DNA of 21,979 nt from Weeksellaceae bacterium (GTDB lineage: Bacteria > Bacteroidota > Bacteroidia > Flavobacteriales > Weeksellaceae): positions 1 to 21,979 of the forward strand of contig JAQVDG010000003.1 of NCBI GenBank assembly GCA_028698395.1, read 5' to 3'. The translations under genes and the position numbers were made by a program. This document shows, piece after piece, positions 1-7,543 of the stretch (its first letter is position 1; each line of letters begins with the position of its first letter). Under the pieces are notes generated by a model. That model saw only the letters and a list, made by a program, of their open reading frames with translations. It ran no database searches and was not told where the DNA came from.

Positions 1-3000
1 CGTTTTGTTAATAGTATTTCCAAACGAGGAAATTCAACAACGATAAACCCACAATTGTCAGCAATTCAAGCTGTTCAGTCTGCCTCAGATCAATTGGGCT
101 ATACAATCACACAGCCATTATCCGTTATTTCACAGGAATTTACAACGAATCAAAAGGCTAAAATAAGCAATGGAGGTATTTCTTTAAGCGATATTCCGGC
201 TCGTTTGATGTATTTCTTGAAAGAAGACGGAACTTTAGCTTTGATTTGGGAATTATCCATTCAGTCCATTAACAAAACCGAATGGTACAATGTACGTTTG
301 GATGCTACAACCGGACAGATTTTGAACAAAGTCAACTGGGTAAGTTCATGTGGTTTTGAACATTCACATGATGAGTCGGAAGATATTCATTATCATAAAG
401 ATAACTTAGTAAGTGTTGAAGCAGTACAGGAACATACTGCTGCTTTATTGGGAACTTACAATGTATTTGCCCGTCCTTTGGAAAGTCCTTTTTATGGCGA
501 CCGAACATTGGTTTATGCTGATGATGAAGTGAATTTAAACGCTTCACCTTACGGATGGCACGATACCAATGGTGTTGAAGGTCCAGAATATACTACTACA
601 AGAGGAAATAACGTGAACGCTTATGAAGATGGAGATAATTATGGATTTCAGCCTTCAGGAGGTTCTGATTTAATTTTTGATTTTCCTTTTGACCCGAATT
701 ATTCTTATTCCAACCAATCTGAATCAGCAGCTATTACCAATTTATTTTACTGGAATAATATCATTCACGATGTATTTTATGAATATGGATTTGATGAAGT
801 AAGTGGGAATTTTCAACAAAATAATTATGGAAACGGAGGAATAGGAAACGATTATGTATTTGCAGAAGCACAAGACGGAAGTGGAACTTGTAATGCTAAT
901 TTTTCAACACCGCCGGATGGAGAGAACCCAACTATGCAAATGTATATTTGTGGAAATAAAGACGGTGATTTTGATAATTTAGTAATCACACACGAATACG
1001 GACATGGAATTTCTATTCGATTAACCGGAGGCCCTTCTATTTCGGATTGTTTATGGAACAATGAACAAATGGGAGAAGGTTGGAGCGATTGGTTTGGATT
1101 GATGATTACCATGCAGGAAGGAGACGAAGCAACAACACCAAGAGGAATTGGAACGTATTTATTCGGACAAGCTCCCGGTGGAGGAGGAATCAGAACGTAT
1201 CCATATACAACGGATATGAGCATCAATCCGCATACATATAATAGTATAAAAACAGAAGCAGCTCCCCATGGCGTGGGAAGTGTTTGGGCTGCGATGCTTT
1301 GGGATTTAACCTGGGCTTTGATTGATGAATACGGTTTTGATTCGGATATTTATAATGGAACGGGAGGAAATAATATTGCACTTCATTTGGTCATAGAAGG
1401 ATTAAAATTACAACCTTGTAGTCCCGGATTTGTAGATGGGCGAGATGCGATTTTAGCTGCCGACCAAGCATTATATAACGGCGAAAATCAATGTTTGATT
1501 TGGGATGTTTTTGCCCGAAGAGGATTGGGTTCTAGTGCAGATCAAGGTTCTTCTCAAAGTAAAACAGATGGACTAGAAGCTTTTGATACGCCTTCTTCAG
1601 AAGCAGAATTCTCCGCTCCTTTCAGTGTTTGCGAAGACAAAGGAATCCTAAGCGGACTTGGTGGAGGAACTCCTTATGGTGGAGTGTATAGCGGACCGGG
1701 TGTAACCGATGACGGAAACGGTTCTACCTATACGTTTAATCCGGAAGTTGCAGGAATCGGTGTTCATAGTATTACCTATTCTGTTCCGGCTACAGCTTGT
1801 GCCGAAGCTTCTTCTGCAACCGGTGAAATTGAAGTAACAGAAGGATTACAGATTATATGCGCTTCGGACATTGAAGTATATGCTTCTACTGAAAATTGTT
1901 CAGCTATCGTAAATTATGAAAATCCAACCGGAGGAAGTACTTGTCCGGTGAGTGATTTTGAAAATTTTGATGGAATAAGCCGTCCAAATTTACCGGAAGG
2001 ATGGACTACAACAAATGACAGCGGAGCAAATAATCCTTGGAAAACAGTTAATACTCAGTCTTCATCCTCTCCTAATTCGGTTTATGCAGAAAACAAAGGC
2101 TCAAACAGTGTTTCTTCTTTGATTTCTCCTAATTATGCCATTGATAGCCCGAATGCAAAATTGAAATTTAAACTCTCTTACAGTACAGAATCCGGTTATG
2201 ATGGAGCTTTGCTTGAATACAGCACCAATAACGGAGTTATCTGGAAAGATATTCTGAATAACGGAGGTACTTTTGTTTCTGGAGCGTATAACACAACCTT
2301 AGGAAGTTATTTGTCTCCTTTCCCTAATCGTCAGGTTTGGTCAGGAAGTTCAGGTGGATTTGTACAGGTGGAAATTAATTTAAGTCCGGCTTTGAATAAT
2401 CAGAATGTACGTTTTCGGTGGAGAATGGGCAGCGATATTTATGTTGGAGGAAACGGTGTTTGGTTAGATGATGTGGAAGTAGAAGGAATTTTCAGTGAAG
2501 ATCCGATTACTACCCAAATTGCCGGACTTCCTTCCGGAAGTGAATTTCCGATAGGAACAACCGTTAATACATTTGAAATAGTAGATGGCAATGGAAATAC
2601 GCAAACTTGTTCATTTAATATAACAGTAATTGACGAAATTCCTCCGGTTATGAATTGCCCGGAAAATCAGTTTGTGGGTGTAAATCCAAATGAAGCGTAT
2701 GTTTTACCGGATTATTGGGAAACCGGATTAATTTCAGCGATGGACAATTGCTCCGAATTAGTCAATCCGACTCAAAATCCGGTTGCGGGAACTAATTTGC
2801 CAATTGGAACACATACGATTGAGTTTACTGTACAAGATGCTTCCGGAAATGAAACGGTTTGTAGTTTTGAATTAAAAGTGTTTAACTCTTTAGGGACAGC
2901 AGATGTTTCTTTGAGTAATTCCATTCAGATTTATCCTAATCCAACGGATAATTTAGTAACGATTTCTAACAACAGCACGTATGAAATTCAAAAAATCATG

Positions 3001-3156
3001 ATTTTGGATTTGAGTGGAAAGAAAATTCAAGAAACGAAATGGAATACAGTTTCAAATGAAACAACTTTATCATTAAAACACCTTCCAAGCGGAACTTATT
3101 TGATTCAAATCATAGGAGAAAATCAAACTGTTGTGAAAAAAATAGTGAAGAAATAA
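1..3156 (+). CDS. Secreted M36 (fungalysin-type) zinc metallopeptidase with T9SS sorting domain, 5' truncated by the window
   Basis: The frame is open from base 1 with no credible start, so the N-terminus and signal peptide lie off the window. The TTG at 55 is internal. The order of parts is: the end of an FTP/PepSY-like propeptide (to about nt 350); the M36 catalytic domain with the zinc motif HEYGH at 991-1005 and the third-ligand glutamate (EGWSD, Glu codon 1075-1077); a PKD-like beta domain (about 1600-1850); a jelly-roll adhesion-like domain with GW and DDVEVEG motifs (about 1950-2500); a HYR-like domain (about 2620-2880, IPPVMNCP and TVQDASGNET); and a type A T9SS C-terminal sorting domain (about 2920-3156, IYPNPTDN to KKIVKK). 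In this family the protein crosses the outer membrane by T9SS, is cut at the C-terminal domain, and degrades extracellular protein. Catalytic residues are intact. The family and the sorting signal are clear; the substrate is unknown. Confidence 0.95.
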   Translation, partial: RFVNSISKRGNSTTINPQLSAIQAVQSASDQLGYTITQPLSVISQEFTTNQKAKISNGGISLSDIPARLMYFLKEDGTLALIWELSIQSINKTEWYNVRLDATTGQILNKVNWVSSCGFEHSHDESEDIHYHKDNLVSVEAVQEHTAALLGTYNVFARPLESPFYGDRTLVYADDEVNLNASPYGWHDTNGVEGPEYTTTRGNNVNAYEDGDNYGFQPSGGSDLIFDFPFDPNYSYSNQSESAAITNLFYWNNIIHDVFYEYGFDEVSGNFQQNNYGNGGIGNDYVFAEAQDGSGTCNANFSTPPDGENPTMQMYICGNKDGDFDNLVITHEYGHGISIRLTGGPSISDCLWNNEQMGEGWSDWFGLMITMQEGDEATTPRGIGTYLFGQAPGGGGIRTYPYTTDMSINPHTYNSIKTEAAPHGVGSVWAAMLWDLTWALIDEYGFDSDIYNGTGGNNIALHLVIEGLKLQPCSPGFVDGRDAILAADQALYNGENQCLIWDVFARRGLGSSADQGSSQSKTDGLEAFDTPSSEAEFSAPFSVCEDKGILSGLGGGTPYGGVYSGPGVTDDGNGSTYTFNPEVAGIGVHSITYSVPATACAEASSATGEIEVTEGLQIICASDIEVYASTENCSAIVNYENPTGGSTCPVSDFENFDGISRPNLPEGWTTTNDSGANNPWKTVNTQSSSSPNSVYAENKGSNSVSSLISPNYAIDSPNAKLKFKLSYSTESGYDGALLEYSTNNGVIWKDILNNGGTFVSGAYNTTLGSYLSPFPNRQVWSGSSGGFVQVEINLSPALNNQNVRFRWRMGSDIYVGGNGVWLDDVEVEGIFSEDPITTQIAGLPSGSEFPIGTTVNTFEIVDGNGNTQTCSFNITVIDEIPPVMNCPENQFVGVNPNEAYVLPDYWETGLISAMDNCSELVNPTQNPVAGTNLPIGTHTIEFTVQDASGNETVCSFELKVFNSLGTADVSLSNSIQIYPNPTDNLVTISNNSTYEIQKIMILDLSGKKIQETKWNTVSNETTLSLKHLPSGTYLIQIIGENQTVVKKIVKK

Positions 3157-3176
3157 AAACATATTTTTAATAAGTT

Positions 3177-3214
3177 AAACCATCTCAAGCATAAGTTTGA
3201 GATGGTTTTTTCTA
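3177..3214 (+). terminator. Rho-independent terminator after the M36 protease gene
   Basis: A perfect 12-bp stem (3177-3188 pairs with 3197-3208, AAACCATCTCAA with its complement) has an 8-nt loop and runs into a T tract on the plus strand. It lies 20 nt after the protease stop. The preceding side is also A/T-rich, so it may act weakly for the convergent manA gene as well. Confidence 0.85.
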
Positions 3215-3228
3215 TTCGTTTGATTGTG

Positions 3229-4194
3229 TTATGGAATTACAACTTCAATTAAAACAGCATCTTTTTCCGGAATGATTTTATACGAATCAATTTCAGCCGG
3301 TATCAACAGACTTTGGTATTTTTTTAATTGTGTTCCACCCTTTCGGGTTTGAAATTTCACCCGTCCTTCCGTACAGAGATAAATCCGCATTTCGTCATTT
3401 TCATTTATAGTAATTTCCTGATTTCCATTGAGGATTTTGGTTATAAAATACGGTGTTTCAATCAAAGTATTGAATTGATTTTTATTGGAATCATAAGAAG
3501 TTTTGATTTTTTCAATCGGATTAAAATCAATTGCTTGTAAAGCTAAATCCGTGTGTAATTCTCGTTTTTTTCCGTCTTTGTCAATCCGGTTGTAATCATA
3601 AATCCGATAGGTAACATCAGAAGTTTGCTGAATTTCAGCTAATACGATTCCGGCTCCTATAGCGTGAACCCGCCCTGCCGGAATATACACAGCATCACCT
3701 TTTTTTACAGAAACTTTTTCCAGAATTTCTTCCAAAGATTCATTTTTCACGTGTTTTTCATAATCATCTTTGGACACATTTTCTTTGAATCCGATGATGA
3801 GTTCTGCATTTTTTTCGGTTTCCATGATGTACCACATTTCTGATTTTCCGAAAGAATCATGCAAACGTTTCGCTTGCTCATCGTTAGGATGTACTTGTAC
3901 GGACAAAGGCTCGGCTGCATCAATGAATTTAATCAGCAATGGAAAATTAACTCCAAATTTCTTCCAAACTTTTTTTCCGATGAGTTTTTCTTGATAAATT
4001 TCAATTAATTCATTTAAATTTTTCCCACATAATTGACCATTTTCAACACAGCTTACATTTCCTTTTACACCGGATAAACTCCAGATTTCACCCAGGTTTT
4101 CCATTTGTAATTCTGCCGGAATTGCAACATTCAGCTTATTACCGCCCCAGATTCGGTAGTGCGTGATGGGTTTAAATTTTAAAGGATAAAGCAT
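3229..4194 (-). CDS. manA: Mannose-6-phosphate isomerase, class I
   Basis: Interconverts fructose-6-phosphate and mannose-6-phosphate in the cytoplasm, feeding GDP-mannose and polysaccharide synthesis. This is the short (321 aa) type I form seen in Bacillus and many Bacteroidota. Visible family motifs are IWGG near the N-terminus, QVHPND (residues 100-105), KSEMWY (117-122) and PAGRVHAIG (172-180), which supply the zinc ligands (His102, Glu119, His177 by family analogy), then TYRIYDYNR (195-203). The ATG at 4194 is the first base triplet of a 55-bp repeat that recurs at 6440. Its native 5' leader is therefore duplicated on the far side of the adjacent restriction-modification genes. It converges on the M36 gene with a terminator between. 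Function is confident. Confidence 0.95.
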   Translation of the reverse strand: MLYPLKFKPITHYRIWGGNKLNVAIPAELQMENLGEIWSLSGVKGNVSCVENGQLCGKNLNELIEIYQEKLIGKKVWKKFGVNFPLLIKFIDAAEPLSVQVHPNDEQAKRLHDSFGKSEMWYIMETEKNAELIIGFKENVSKDDYEKHVKNESLEEILEKVSVKKGDAVYIPAGRVHAIGAGIVLAEIQQTSDVTYRIYDYNRIDKDGKKRELHTDLALQAIDFNPIEKIKTSYDSNKNQFNTLIETPYFITKILNGNQEITINENDEMRIYLCTEGRVKFQTRKGGTQLKKYQSLLIPAEIDSYKIIPEKDAVLIEVVIP

Positions 4195-4246
4195 TGTAAT
4201 AATTCGCTGTGATTTGTTTTGCTAAAATAGAAAAATACCGTGAATG
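4192..4246. repeat. 55-bp direct repeat, copy 1 (manA start codon and leader)
   Basis: Matches 6440-6494 in the same orientation at 53 of 55 positions (differences at 4206 and 4241). It begins exactly at the CAT that is the manA start codon on the minus strand and ends 34 bp before the stop of the restriction endonuclease gene. On the minus strand it carries TATTTTAG (4222-4229), one mismatch from the Bacteroidota -7 element, and it may hold the manA promoter. Confidence 0.95.
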
Positions 4247-4280
4247 AAAGGTGCGAACAGCCCGAATGTTAAGGAAAGTT

Positions 4281-5336
4281 TCACCAATTTTCACTATTCA
4301 AAAGATTATAACCTCTGTTTTTATAAAAACTCATAAATTCTTTTGAATTTGTTGCAGGGAATTCAAGTTCAATTTCATCTATAATATTTTTTAAAAGCTT
4401 ATCGCCAATACTTTCTGAATATTTTCCTCTCAATGCTTTTTCATACCATTTTAATAAATCACTTTCAGTAACGATACTTTGAATCTTTGACTTCCAACCT
4501 ATTTGATTAAGTAATGAAAGTATTACTTTTTGTTCAGTGTCTTTACAAACAATTACGATTCTATCTGCAGATACAGAAGATACTATATTTTCAGCAAGTT
4601 CTTCCGTTAAAGAAAGATGTTTGATTTGAATAGCCATTCCAAAATTTGCCCACATATCTAAACCTCTGTCAGCTGCGTTAGTAACTCCAACACGATTGAT
4701 TTTTGCTTTAAGTTTTATAGTATTTTGTTCATTTGAAAGTTGAATGATATTCCTGGCAAAATCTTCAAATTCGTTTAAAATATCTGATTTTTCAGGATTT
4801 ACACTTACTTCTACGGAAACGTCAAGGGCATCAACTAAGGCTGAAAATAAAGCATAAACAACTATTTCATAGATTTTATCTATACTTCTTCTTAAACCAG
4901 GCTCACGCCAAAACAAATCCAAGAATTCCTGAAGTTGAAATGTTGTTTTATCGTTTTCACTACAATAGGAAAGACCTGATGACATTTGGGAAAAACGCTG
5001 TAAAAATTTCCGATAAATATAGGCTTCAACAATCCCATTTTTATTTCGGTTTTCCTTACCTAAAATTTCTAAAACTTGAGGCGGGATGGCATTTTCATTA
5101 AAAATATCATCTTGATACCTTGCAGAAGAAGTAGATGTCCGCCCCAAAAATTGCAAACAAACAATATCTCTCCATTTTTTGGATGAATTTCGATACGTTT
5201 CTAATTCCAAAAGCTGGATATTTTTTTCTATTCTATCCCGGTATAATATTTCTGCGATTTGAATAGGCTTATACAAATGGACTCGTGCTTTTGAAATTAC
5301 TTTATCCAATGCTATTTTGGCTTCTTTAATATCCAT
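4281..5336 (-). CDS. Type II restriction endonuclease, HaeII-like family
   Basis: A 351-aa protein encoded directly downstream of a cytosine-5 DNA methyltransferase, with an 11-nt overlap, the usual layout of a type II R-M pair. The N-terminal segment (ISKARVHLYKPIQIAEILYRDR region, residues 14-35) and overall length match what I recall of the HaeII endonuclease family, whose founding member cuts RGCGCY. A plausible PD-(D/E)XK nuclease core lies at residues 223-240: Asp227 in GLDMWANFG, then QIKH at 237-240, so the usual Glu would be replaced by Gln237 with Lys239 retained. Glu157 in IYEIVVYALF may be the helix acidic residue. Family assignment is from recognition, not a search, and the target site is an inference. 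No truncation is seen. Confidence 0.72.
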   Translation of the reverse strand: MDIKEAKIALDKVISKARVHLYKPIQIAEILYRDRIEKNIQLLELETYRNSSKKWRDIVCLQFLGRTSTSSARYQDDIFNENAIPPQVLEILGKENRNKNGIVEAYIYRKFLQRFSQMSSGLSYCSENDKTTFQLQEFLDLFWREPGLRRSIDKIYEIVVYALFSALVDALDVSVEVSVNPEKSDILNEFEDFARNIIQLSNEQNTIKLKAKINRVGVTNAADRGLDMWANFGMAIQIKHLSLTEELAENIVSSVSADRIVIVCKDTEQKVILSLLNQIGWKSKIQSIVTESDLLKWYEKALRGKYSESIGDKLLKNIIDEIELEFPATNSKEFMSFYKNRGYNLLNSENW

Positions 5337-6303
5337 GTTTGGGCTCTAATAATGTTAATTGTACAGGTTCTTTAATTGCTTGTTTTTTTGATTTTAAGGC
5401 ATTCATCATTTCCTCTGCAATAGCTTTAATTACAGGTACAGAAACAGAATTGCCTGCCACTTTTCTAGCTTGTGAATACGGAATGTTAATTTTAAAAGTG
5501 TCTGGGAAACCTTGTAATCGTAACATTTCTCTGCCTGTTAATCTCCTCACTCCATTAACTACAAGGTAATTATAGCTTCCACCAGCTCGCAAAGCACATG
5601 AATACGGAAGTGCTGAAATATTGCCTCCAATATTTTCATGCCAAACAGATGGGAATGGTGGATTTGGTTTCACTGCATTAAATCGTTTTTGTTTTAATTC
5701 ATCGGATAAAAAATAATTTTGAGGAACATCCTTATCATTTTCTAAAATATCGTTTAGTGGCTTATAATATCCTAATGGTCTTGGGAATTTAAAATGAATT
5801 GGTTCAAGAAAACCAACTATGTATATTCGCTCTCTTTTTTGAGGAAGACCAAAATCAAGAGAATTAAAAACTTTGTGATAAACTGTATAGCCTAATTCAT
5901 TCAATTTTTGCAGAATAACAGCGAAAGTTCGCCCTTCATCATGCGTAGTAAGACGTTTTACATTTTCAAGAAGAAATGCTTTTGGTTTTTTTGCTTTTAG
6001 AATTGCTTCTATATTAAAAAATAAAGTTCCGCGAGTATCTGCGAAACCAAGACCTTTTCCGGCTATACTAAATGGTTGACAAGGGAATCCCGCTAATAAA
6101 ATGTCATGGTCAGGTATGTTCTTTGGTTCAATTAAATTAATATCTCCAAATGGCTTTTCACCAAAATTAGCTTCATACATCATTTGGGCATGCTTATCCC
6201 ATTCGGAGGAAAATACATTCTCACAACCATAAGCCTCAAATCCTAATCTTATTCCTCCGATACCTGCAAAAAGGTCTATTGTTTTAAATTGTTTTTCAAT
6301 CAT
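5326..6303 (-). CDS. DNA (cytosine-5-)-methyltransferase of a type II R-M system
   Basis: Transfers a methyl group from S-adenosylmethionine to C5 of cytosine, protecting host DNA from the partner endonuclease. All key motifs are present in order: I (FAGIGG, residues 12-17), IV (PCQP, 74-77, nucleophile Cys75), VI (ENVKR, 113-117), VIII (QKRERIY, 155-161), a target-recognition region (about 165-250), IX (RRLTGREMLRLQGFP, 253-267) and X (GNSVSVPV, 284-291). At 325 aa it is a normal single-domain enzyme. The ATG at 6303 is the first Met of the frame. The TAA stop lies inside the start of the endonuclease gene, so the nuclease is probably translationally coupled to, and expressed after, the methylase. 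No controller (C) protein gene is present. Confidence 0.96.
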   Translation of the reverse strand: MIEKQFKTIDLFAGIGGIRLGFEAYGCENVFSSEWDKHAQMMYEANFGEKPFGDINLIEPKNIPDHDILLAGFPCQPFSIAGKGLGFADTRGTLFFNIEAILKAKKPKAFLLENVKRLTTHDEGRTFAVILQKLNELGYTVYHKVFNSLDFGLPQKRERIYIVGFLEPIHFKFPRPLGYYKPLNDILENDKDVPQNYFLSDELKQKRFNAVKPNPPFPSVWHENIGGNISALPYSCALRAGGSYNYLVVNGVRRLTGREMLRLQGFPDTFKINIPYSQARKVAGNSVSVPVIKAIAEEMMNALKSKKQAIKEPVQLTLLEPKHGY

Positions 6304-6323
6304 TTGTTATAAATCATTTTAAT

Positions 6324-6331
6324 CAAATATA
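6324..6331 (-). promoter_or_regulatory. Putative -7 promoter element for the methyltransferase-endonuclease pair
   Basis: TATATTTG on the minus strand matches the Bacteroidota -7 consensus TAnnTTTG exactly, 20 nt before the methyltransferase ATG. No TTTG at -33 was found at 17-23 nt spacing, so this is tentative. It lies inside the repeat-flanked segment, so the cassette would bring its own promoter. Confidence 0.4.
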
Positions 6332-6439
6332 CTAAAAAAGTTATTCAGATTGATTTTGAAACGGGATAATCATTAATCTTAGAAGCTTAAATAAAGTTAA
6401 ATTAAAATCTACGAACTAAATAAACTTGAAATTTTGATT

Positions 6440-6494
6440 CATTGTAATAATTCACTGTGATTTGTTTTGCTAAAATAGAAAAATACCGGGAATG
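6440..6494. repeat. 55-bp direct repeat, copy 2
   Basis: Direct copy of 4192-4246 with two mismatches (6454 and 6489). The sequence outside the repeat differs on both sides. Together the copies bracket the methyltransferase and endonuclease genes; recombination between them would remove 2248 bp and leave manA divergent from the gene at 6632. Confidence 0.95.
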
Positions 6495-6617
6495 CGGATT
6501 GTTCTTTTTGTAATTTCATAAAAACTAAATTCCAAAAACATTGATAATAAGGTTTTTATATAATATACATTCTACAACTTTACAGTTTACATACCAATAG
6601 TATTCAGGAAAATACAG

Positions 6618-6625
6618 TATTTTTG
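6618..6625 (+). promoter_or_regulatory. Putative -7 element, leaderless arrangement
   Basis: TATTTTTG matches TAnnTTTG exactly and ends 6 nt before the ATG at 6632, so transcription would begin at or within a few bases of the start codon. No TTTG at -33 was found. Confidence 0.4.
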
Positions 6626-6631
6626 TCCGTG

Positions 6632-7534
6632 ATGTTTCAGCTTCAGAAAATAAAACGAAAAGATTTAGACATAAAAAAATATTCTAAAGCAATTGAAAAG
6701 GCTTTGAATTATCGAATTTATGCAGAATATTGGTATTTAGATGTTTTAACCGATGAAAAATGGGAATGTTGGATTTGTGGTGATTATGAGGTGATTATGC
6801 CCATTCCATTACAATATAAATTCGGGATTAAGTTTGTTTTACAACCTTTTTATTGTCAGCAATTAGGTGTTTTTTATCAAAATGAAATTCCGGATGGACT
6901 TTTTAAAAAATTTGAAGAAAAACTACACCAATACAAGGTTCGGGTTTATCATTTTAATGAAGAAAACACAGAACGTTACCGTCCGAAAGGAGAAAAAAGA
7001 GTAAATCATTTACTGTCTTTGCAACGAGATTATGAGGAAATCCAAAAAAAATTCAGAAAAGACCGTTTAAAGGATATTAGACGGAATAATAAATTAAATT
7101 TGATTTTGAAAGAAGAGTTTGATTTTGATTTATTTTTTGAATTGAGAAGGAAAGAATACACAGAATTAGAAAGTATTTCAGATTTGAACTTGACAAAAAA
7201 GTTTATTAAAGCTTTGTTGGATTCAGGAAAATATTTAGGTTACACGCTTTATAATGAACAAGAACAGCCTTTAGCGAGTTGTTTATTTTCCCAATCAAAA
7301 TCAAGGGTTATTTTACAGTTTTCAGCACGAAATAAATCCATAGAACCAAGAGGTGCAGCAACTTTTATGAGAAGTTTTATTATTGAAAAACTTTCCAATC
7401 AAGGTTTGTTTTTAGATTTTGAAGGTTCGTCTATACCGGGAATTGCTGATTTTAATGAAAGCCTTGGAGCTGAAAAACATTATTTTACCCGTTTTATTAA
7501 TGTTGATTCAATCAAAAGTTTTTTTAAAATTTAA
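6632..7534 (+). CDS. FemAB/GNAT-like acyltransferase family protein
   Basis: A 300-aa cytoplasmic protein with no signal peptide or membrane segment. Its sequence (YAEYWYLDVL near residue 30, DYEVIMPIPL, YCQQLGVF, then a second GNAT-like half with LASCLFSQSKSRVILQFSA and a closing LDFEGS-IPGIADFNESLGA motif) resembles a widespread Bacteroidota family of two-GNAT-fold proteins related to FemAB peptidoglycan acyltransferases. The exact reaction is unknown; cell-wall or surface-glycan acylation is an inference. I chose the ATG at 6632 over the TTG at 6623, because TTG falls inside a promoter-like TATTTTTG. The gene is divergent from the R-M cassette and from manA, and its tail converges on the EptA-like gene with only 9 bp between stops. 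Confidence 0.7.
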   Translation: MFQLQKIKRKDLDIKKYSKAIEKALNYRIYAEYWYLDVLTDEKWECWICGDYEVIMPIPLQYKFGIKFVLQPFYCQQLGVFYQNEIPDGLFKKFEEKLHQYKVRVYHFNEENTERYRPKGEKRVNHLLSLQRDYEEIQKKFRKDRLKDIRRNNKLNLILKEEFDFDLFFELRRKEYTELESISDLNLTKKFIKALLDSGKYLGYTLYNEQEQPLASCLFSQSKSRVILQFSARNKSIEPRGAATFMRSFIIEKLSNQGLFLDFEGSSIPGIADFNESLGAEKHYFTRFINVDSIKSFFKI

Positions 7535-7543
7535 ATTAGAGTC

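Larger units (their letters stand above)
6304..6631. other. Intergenic region with the right junction of the R-M cassette
   Basis: About 330 bp without a gene. It holds the putative methyltransferase promoter (6324-6331), an unassigned AT-rich stretch (6332-6439), the second copy of the 55-bp repeat (6440-6494), and about 137 bp of what is probably the original manA upstream region, ending in a TATTTTTG element (6618-6625) before the next gene. No RNA gene or hairpin terminator was seen. Confidence 0.7.

Noticed and set aside
852..1226. Minus-strand open frame of 124 codons inside the M36 protease gene
   Set aside because: Antisense shadow of the conserved catalytic domain; no motif, Pro/Ser-rich composition typical of reverse reading.
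6623..6631. TTG at 6623 as the start of the acyltransferase
   Set aside because: It falls inside an exact TATTTTTG promoter-like element, and the ATG at 6632 gives a normal N-terminus.
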